Source: Ignavibacteria bacterium (GTDB lineage Bacteria; Bacteroidota; Ignavibacteria; UBA10030; UBA6906). Taken from it: a stretch of 10,990 nt of DNA. Position 1 is the stretch's first letter. Each line of letters opens with the position of its first letter. Shown piece after piece: positions 6,344-10,990 of this stretch. Below the pieces are notes generated by a model. The model was not told where the DNA came from. It saw only the letters and a list, made by a program, of their open reading frames with translations, and did no database searches. The position numbers and the translations under genes were made by a program. The stretch is taken from positions 1 through 10,990 of the forward strand of contig JAOUDE010000054.1 of the NCBI GenBank assembly GCA_029859455.1, written 5' to 3'.

Positions 6344-7269
6344 ACTTTTACATCATTTCCGTTCTGGTTGTCTCTCTGATATTGGTCGGATGTCAGGGCG
6401 CATCGGATGGATTGCTGGAAGCCTCAGGAACGATCGAAGGGATCGACATCCGGATCTCGAGCGAAGTCGGGGGCCGGCTCAAAAAGCTGATGGTCGATGA
6501 AGGTGCCGCGGTGAAGCAGGGAGATACCCTCGCGGTCATCGATGACACAGATTATCGCATCCAGTTGAGGCAGGCAACGGCGAGCGCGGAGGCAGCAGAA
6601 GCACAGTACCAGCTTGCACTCGAAGGGGCGCGCGAGGAGGACCTGATACAGGCAGAGGCGTCGCTCAGGTCGGCGGAGAGGGACTTCGAACGTGCCCGCT
6701 CTCTGCTTGAAACCGGTACCATTACGCAAAAACAGTTTGACGATGCAGAGGTACATCGGATCTCCGCCCGCCAGACGTTTGAGAAACTGACGACCGGCGC
6801 CAGGGATCACGAACTAGCCGCGGCCAGAGCGTTGCGCGATCAGGCCCGTGCAACGGCCGATCACGTTCGGAAGAAGGTTGATGACTGCGTGATCGTTTCG
6901 CCTGCACGGGGTACGATTACCGTCAAATCGATCGAACGGGGTGAACTTGTTGCGCCGGGCGGGGGACTGTTTCGGGTGACAGTCCTCGATTCGGTCAAAC
7001 TCACCATCTATGTGAATCAGCTTCACCTTGCATCACTCAGTCTCGGTCAACAGGCGGACGTGACGATCGACGGTGCTCCCGGAGAGTCGTTCCCCGGCAC
7101 AGTCGTTCTCATTTCGGATGTAGCGGAATTCACTCCGAAAAATGTCCAGACCAGGGAGGAACGGACAAAGCTTGTGTTCGCCGTCAAAATCAGCATTCCC
7201 AACCCGCGCCGCGTTCTGAAGCCGGGGATGCCGGCGGATGCCTCCATTCAGTTGCTGAGGGCCAACTGA
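6340..7269 (+). CDS. HlyD/YbhG-type membrane-fusion (periplasmic adaptor) lipoprotein
   Basis: This subunit should bridge the inner-membrane ABC transporter and the outer-membrane channel. The N-terminus is a lipoprotein signal: hydrophobic residues 3-16 then LVGC with Cys18 as the lipidation site. Residues 27-70 begin the biotinyl-lipoyl-like half domain (ISSEVGGRLKKLMVDEG). About 72-182 is an Ala/Glu/Arg-rich helical hairpin, predicted coiled coil, with a turn near GTITQKQFD at 126-134. The second lipoyl half (VIVSPARGTI, 184-193) and a beta-barrel with TPKNVQTREER at 265-275 follow; the last motif is one I associate with YbhG-like adaptors. At 309 residues it is a short adaptor. AGGGA at 6326-6330 is the ribosome-binding site. 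It starts within the regulator's stop (ATGA) and its TGA overlaps the ATG of ATPase 1 (TGATG). Confidence 0.9.
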   Translation: MNFYIISVLVVSLILVGCQGASDGLLEASGTIEGIDIRISSEVGGRLKKLMVDEGAAVKQGDTLAVIDDTDYRIQLRQATASAEAAEAQYQLALEGAREEDLIQAEASLRSAERDFERARSLLETGTITQKQFDDAEVHRISARQTFEKLTTGARDHELAAARALRDQARATADHVRKKVDDCVIVSPARGTITVKSIERGELVAPGGGLFRVTVLDSVKLTIYVNQLHLASLSLGQQADVTIDGAPGESFPGTVVLISDVAEFTPKNVQTREERTKLVFAVKISIPNPRRVLKPGMPADASIQLLRAN

Positions 7270-8201
7270 TGTCAACAGCCGCCGCGGTCGAAATATCCGG
7301 GATTGCCAAAGCGTTTGGGGCGCTGAGAGCGGTCGATGACCTCTCGATGACGATCGATCGCGGTGAGATGTTCGCTCTCGTTGGTCCCGACGGGGCAGGA
7401 AAGACGACAACGGTCAGGATGCTCTGCGGGATCCTGAAACCTGATCGGGGGAGCGCCTCGGTATTCGGACTCGACGTTCAGAGCGGATCGGATGAGGTCA
7501 AGGGGAAGATCGGTTATCTCTCCCAACGGTTTTCGCTGTACGGCGATCTGAGCATCGACGAAAACATCGAGTTCTTCTCTGAGATTCACGGGGTCCGGGA
7601 TTTTCATGCACGGAGGGAAGAGCTTCTGCGTTTCACGCGACTGACAGAATTCCGGCAACGACTTGCTGACCGGCTGTCCGGCGGGATGCGGCAGAAACTG
7701 GCCCTTGCCTGCACCCTGATCCACACGCCGGACCTGCTCATCCTCGATGAACCGACCACGGGTGTCGATCCTGTCTCGCGCAGAGACTTCTGGGTTATTC
7801 TGCAGAGTCTCGTTCGTGAAGGGATGACGATCGTGCTCACAACCCCGTATCTCGATGAAGCGGAGCGATGCTCGAGTGTCGCGTTGATGAACAGGGGAAG
7901 AATCATGGAGTCCGGCCGGCCGGCCGAACTTCGAACGAAGGTCGATGGCGAAGTGCTGGAGATTGTCTGCAAACCTGTGAGGCAGGCATTTCATCTTCTC
8001 CGGTCGTCAGAATCATTCACCTCGGTGCAGGCATTTGGTGACAGGGTCAATGTTGTCGTCCGGAGATCGGCCGATGACCGCCCGCGTGTCGAGGAGATCC
8101 TTCGCAATGGAAAGATCGCAATCCAGGATATCCGTGTTGTCAGACCGACACTCGAGAATCTGTTTATCTCTCTTATGTCACGGAGTGAGGTGTCATCATG
8201 A
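7269..8201 (+). CDS. ABC transporter ATP-binding protein 1 (YbhF N-half-like)
   Basis: This is the first nucleotide-binding subunit of the exporter. The 310-residue product has Walker A GPDGAGKTT at 39-47, Q-loop Gln86 (LSQRFSLY), signature LSGGM at 136-140, Walker B LLILDEP at 156-162 and D-loop GVDP at 165-168. The H-switch His that normally follows Walker B is replaced by Pro193 (TTPYLDEAE), while the surrounding sequence is intact, so this looks like a genuine substitution. Walker A with GPD and the missing His recall the N-terminal ATPase half of fused YbhF proteins. Residues about 225-310 form the C-terminal extension common in exporters with ABC-2 permeases. GAGGG at 7257-7261, 7 bases before the ATG, is a good ribosome-binding site. 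Its stop overlaps the TolC-type gene (ATGA). Confidence 0.92.
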   Translation: MSTAAAVEISGIAKAFGALRAVDDLSMTIDRGEMFALVGPDGAGKTTTVRMLCGILKPDRGSASVFGLDVQSGSDEVKGKIGYLSQRFSLYGDLSIDENIEFFSEIHGVRDFHARREELLRFTRLTEFRQRLADRLSGGMRQKLALACTLIHTPDLLILDEPTTGVDPVSRRDFWVILQSLVREGMTIVLTTPYLDEAERCSSVALMNRGRIMESGRPAELRTKVDGEVLEIVCKPVRQAFHLLRSSESFTSVQAFGDRVNVVVRRSADDRPRVEEILRNGKIAIQDIRVVRPTLENLFISLMSRSEVSS

Positions 8202-9535
8202 AATGGTCTCTTCTCGTTCTTCTGATTCTGCTTCCGCCCGATCTTTCCGCAGGCACAGAGTTGAGCATCGACGAAGCAATCAGGACCGGGCTGTCAAAAA
8301 ACCGGTCTCTGCAGATCGCGACACTCGCAGCGGACGCGGAGTGGGCGCGTGCCTCGGAGGCTGACGCACAGATGCTCCCCTCGCTCTCCGTGTCCGGCTC
8401 GTACAACCGTCTTTCTGACGGAGCGTTCCGTCTTTCTACCACGAATCTGCCCCAGCCGATCCAGGTGGGGAATGTTGTCGTCGACAATTTCGCGGTCCAG
8501 GTCGGGGTGAGACAGCCCCTGTTCACGGGGTTCCGGCTCTCCAGTCTCTCGGATGCAGCAGAGCTCACCGCCCATGCGGCAAGAGGCGACCAGCGTATGA
8601 CAGAACAGGATGTCATCTATGCCGTGACAGCGGCGTACTGGTCCCTCTACCAGGCGCGAAAGATGACTGAGCTGAGTTCCGGGAACGTCCGGAGGCTCGA
8701 ACAGTACCGGCAGGATGCGGAACGGCTTGGGAGGGCAGGACTGGCCACAAGAAACGACATCCTGCAGATCGAGGTTCAGCTGGGACGGGCGCGCATTACC
8801 CTGCTCGAAGCCGAAACCGGGGCCCGCGTAGCCGAGATGCGGCTGAATACGACAATCGGACTCCCTGCTGCAACGCCCGTGACGTTGACTTCTCATCCGG
8901 GAAATGGTGATGGCGCGGCCGTTGCTTCAACCGGACCGGTGGAAGCCCTTGTCGATTCCGCCCTCGGCCGGCGGCCCGATGTTCTGGCAGCGGGATTGAG
9001 ACTGCTTGCAGCGGAGGAAATGGTGAATGCCGCGAGCGGCTCATGGTGGCCTCAGCTCGAGTTCTCGGCCCACTACAATTACAGCAACCCGAACCAGCGG
9101 TACCAGCCGATCACGCCGGAGTTTCTCGGCAGCTGGGATGTCGGCATTACAATGCTGTTTGAGATCTGGAACTGGGGAAAAACCGGGAGTCAGGTAGAAC
9201 AGGCAGAAGCAATGCAGAAGAGTTCCGCCCTCAGAAAGACCCAGCTCGCTGAATCGATCATCCTCGAGGTCCATACAAGCCTGTTCAGTTTCGAGCAATC
9301 GTTGCAGAAGATTGAAGTCTCAGCGCTGGCGGTCGAAGCAGCACGTGAAAACCTCCGCGGGATCTCGGAGAAGTATGCTTCCGGGCTCGCCACTTCATCC
9401 GAGATCATCGATGCCGAGATCGATCTGTTCTCGTCCGAAGTGGAATTCTCCGCTGCGCGTGTTGAATATGAACTCTCCGTCGCCGAACTCAAAAGAGCGG
9501 TAGGGGAACATCCGGAAATAGCCGAAATACGATGA
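8198..9535 (+). CDS. TolC-type outer-membrane efflux channel
   Basis: This should be the trimeric outer-membrane tunnel of the exporter. The 445-residue product starts with a Sec signal peptide (hydrophobic 4-12, probable cleavage after LSA at 16-18). It shows the two-fold internal repeat of outer-membrane efflux proteins: GLATRNDILQIEVQLGRA at 181-198 corresponds to GLATSSEIIDAEIDLFSS at 396-413. RRPDV at 258-262 is the common motif opening the second repeat. Beta-strand-like segments near 62-110 and 284-325 (including FSAHYNYSNP and ITMLFEIWNWGKTG) would form the barrel. No N-terminal lipobox is present, unlike OprM-type channels. GAGG at 8187-8190 is its ribosome-binding site. Its place between the two ATPase genes, with ATGA overlaps at both ends, is unusual and ties it to this exporter. 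Confidence 0.93.
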   Translation: MKWSLLVLLILLPPDLSAGTELSIDEAIRTGLSKNRSLQIATLAADAEWARASEADAQMLPSLSVSGSYNRLSDGAFRLSTTNLPQPIQVGNVVVDNFAVQVGVRQPLFTGFRLSSLSDAAELTAHAARGDQRMTEQDVIYAVTAAYWSLYQARKMTELSSGNVRRLEQYRQDAERLGRAGLATRNDILQIEVQLGRARITLLEAETGARVAEMRLNTTIGLPAATPVTLTSHPGNGDGAAVASTGPVEALVDSALGRRPDVLAAGLRLLAAEEMVNAASGSWWPQLEFSAHYNYSNPNQRYQPITPEFLGSWDVGITMLFEIWNWGKTGSQVEQAEAMQKSSALRKTQLAESIILEVHTSLFSFEQSLQKIEVSALAVEAARENLRGISEKYASGLATSSEIIDAEIDLFSSEVEFSAARVEYELSVAELKRAVGEHPEIAEIR

Positions 9536-10482
9536 GCAGTCCAGCTATCGAAGTAACGAACCTGACGCGGAAGTTCGGTGATTTCACGGCAGTCAACAAC
9601 ATTTCGTTCACTGTTGCACGGGGCGACGTCTTTGGCTTTCTGGGGGCCAACGGCGCGGGCAAATCAACGACGATCAGAATGCTCTGTGGACTCCTTCCGG
9701 CGACCTCAGGTTCCGCTCTGGTGGGCGGGTTCGATGTAACACTCAGGCCGGATGATGTGAAAGCCCGGATCGGATACATGTCACAGCGGTTCTCGCTTTA
9801 TGATGATATGACGGTGGCTCAGAACATCAGGTTCTTTGGGGGTGTGTACGGACTGACCCGCGAGGCCCTTGATGAGAGAATGGCGTGGGTGATGACTATG
9901 GCGGGATTGTCCGGGCGCGGCGACACGATGACACGAACGCTCGCAGGAGGGTTCAAGCAGCGGCTGGCACTCGGCTGCGCCGTTCTTCATCAACCGGAAA
10001 TCGTATTTCTGGATGAACCAACCGGCGGAGTCGATCCGATCTCCCGGCGAAGTTTCTGGGAACTGATCGGCGAATTGTCTGCCGGGGGGACAACGATCCT
10101 CGTCACCACGCACTTCCTCGATGAAGCGGAATACTGCAATGACATTATCCTTATCGAGGCCGGACAACTGATCGCCGGCGGAAGCCCGGGTCGGCTCAAG
10201 GAAGAACAGATCCGGTTCCCGATCCTCGAAGTTTCACCGCAGGACCCGCTGGCGATGATGGAAGAGATCCGGAAAAGTGACTGGGCGGTGGAGACTTCAG
10301 TGTTCGGGACAACCCTGCATGTGATGGTGACGGATGAAGAAAAAGGGAGGAAGGAGATCGATTCCCTGAGCCGCCGACTGGGGTCGGGAGCCCCCGGAGT
10401 TCATCGGATCATCCCCTCCCTCGAGGATGTCTTTCTTCACCTGCTGGAACAAAAGAGATCAGGCAGAAAGGGGGCCGTCTGA
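9532..10482 (+). CDS. ABC transporter ATP-binding protein 2 (YbhF C-half-like)
   Basis: This is the second nucleotide-binding subunit. The 316-residue product has Walker A GANGAGKST at 38-46, Q-loop Gln85 (MSQRFSLY), Walker B IVFLDEP at 157-163, D-loop GVDP at 166-169 and an intact H-switch His194 (VTTHFLDEAE). Its signature is LAGGF at 137-141 rather than LSGGQ, losing the Ser that contacts the gamma-phosphate bound by the partner subunit. It is clearly a paralogue of ATPase 1, sharing the SQRFSLY segment. A C-terminal extension of about 90 residues follows. The start is fused to the channel stop (ATGA) and there is no Shine-Dalgarno site in the usual 5-12 base range, so translation probably depends on reinitiation after the TolC-type gene. 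The permease begins one base after its stop. Confidence 0.92.
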   Translation: MSSPAIEVTNLTRKFGDFTAVNNISFTVARGDVFGFLGANGAGKSTTIRMLCGLLPATSGSALVGGFDVTLRPDDVKARIGYMSQRFSLYDDMTVAQNIRFFGGVYGLTREALDERMAWVMTMAGLSGRGDTMTRTLAGGFKQRLALGCAVLHQPEIVFLDEPTGGVDPISRRSFWELIGELSAGGTTILVTTHFLDEAEYCNDIILIEAGQLIAGGSPGRLKEEQIRFPILEVSPQDPLAMMEEIRKSDWAVETSVFGTTLHVMVTDEEKGRKEIDSLSRRLGSGAPGVHRIIPSLEDVFLHLLEQKRSGRKGAV

Positions 10483-10483
10483 C

Positions 10484-10990
10484 ATGCGTGGCAGGATCCT
10501 TGCCATCGTCAAGAAAGAATTCCGCCAGATCCGCAGAGATCCGACATCGCTCGGCATGCTCCTTGTCCTCCCGTCTGCGCTGATTATCCTGGTCGGTTAC
10601 GCGCTGAACTTCGATGTCAAACATATCCCTCTTGTAACCCTCGACCAGGATCGGACAGTGCAGAGCCGGCTGTTTCTTCAGTCGTTCAAAGAGACGGAGT
10701 ACTTCGATTTTCTCTATTCGGTCGGGAGTTATACGGAACTTGAGCACATGCTGAACGAAGGAACAGCCGCTGCGGCTGTCGTTGTTCCTCCCCGTTTCGG
10801 GGAGAGTCTTGATGCAGGCCGCGATGTGAAAGTGCAGATCCTTGTGGACGGGTCCGATGCGAACTCGGCCGGGCAGGCAATGTCGTATGCCGGTCGGATG
10901 ACGGTGGAGTATTCGCTGAACCGCACTTCCGCGGGTCTGTTCCGGGCAGGTGTGGTTCTTGAGGAACCGGTGGTCCTCCAGCCCCGTGTC
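10484..10990 (+). CDS. ABC-2-type permease (YbhS/YbhR-like), 5' part only
   Basis: An open frame of 169 codons runs from the ATG at 10484 off the end of the window with no stop. The N-terminus has the KKEFRQIRRDP elbow at 10-20 typical of ABC-2 permeases, then one transmembrane helix at about 23-42. A large periplasmic region begins after it, with LVTLDQDRT at 50-58, GTAAAAVVVPPRF at 93-105 and VDGSDANSA at 121-129, a pattern characteristic of YbhS/YhhJ-type permeases. The family is normally about 370-380 residues with six membrane helices, so over half is missing. AAGGGGG at 10468-10474, 9 bases upstream, is a good ribosome-binding site. It is the membrane partner of the two ATPases, and a second permease is expected downstream. 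Confidence 0.9.
   Translation, partial: MRGRILAIVKKEFRQIRRDPTSLGMLLVLPSALIILVGYALNFDVKHIPLVTLDQDRTVQSRLFLQSFKETEYFDFLYSVGSYTELEHMLNEGTAAAAVVVPPRFGESLDAGRDVKVQILVDGSDANSAGQAMSYAGRMTVEYSLNRTSAGLFRAGVVLEEPVVLQPRV

Noticed and set aside
7272..7994. Antisense open frame (240 codons) opposite ATPase 1
   Set aside because: It mirrors the codon pattern of the ABC gene and has no recognisable protein features.

Overview
The window reads as a compact stretch of a GC-rich, double-membraned bacterium, with every recognised gene on the + strand. The GroEL sequence (a short Gly-Met tail ending GDMY), a perfect HrcA-type CIRCE element, a strong Shine-Dalgarno site before groES, and an outer-membrane TolC-type channel suggest a Gram-negative of the FCB neighbourhood, for example an Ignavibacteriota- or Chlorobi-like lineage. 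That placement is inference from pattern memory, not from an alignment.

Region 1 (about 1-3420) is a housekeeping block. A leader of roughly 300 bases carries an 18-bp near-perfect dyad and an overlapping 15-bp perfect inverted repeat. It is followed by ammonia-dependent NAD+ synthetase (nadE), the 16S rRNA 2'-O-methyltransferase RsmI, and a cytoplasmic GH13-family glycoside hydrolase of unknown substrate. The three genes overlap end to start. The rsmI start is best read as a TTG that overlaps the nadE stop in a TTGA arrangement.

Region 2 (about 3441-5600) is the groES-groEL chaperonin operon. It has a textbook promoter (TTGACT, 17-bp spacer, TATATT), a perfect CIRCE operator overlapping the -10 box and predicted start point, and a strong rho-independent terminator after groEL.

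Region 3 (about 5602-10990, running off the end) is an exporter operon: TetR-type regulator, lipoprotein membrane-fusion (HlyD/YbhG-like) subunit, ABC ATPase 1, TolC-type outer-membrane channel, ABC ATPase 2, and the start of an ABC-2 permease. All junctions are ATGA or TGATG overlaps or a 1-base gap, so the genes are probably translated as one coupled unit. The parts match the E. coli CecR-YbhGFSR type of drug or cation exporter. Here the double ATPase (one fused YbhF protein in E. coli) is two genes, and the outer-membrane channel gene sits between them. The two ATPases are unequal: ATPase 1 has Pro in place of the H-switch His, and ATPase 2 has LAGG in place of LSGG. In a head-to-tail heterodimer both changes fall in the same composite nucleotide site, predicting one canonical and one degenerate site. 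A second permease gene is expected just beyond the window. No RNA genes, mobile elements or CRISPR arrays were seen.
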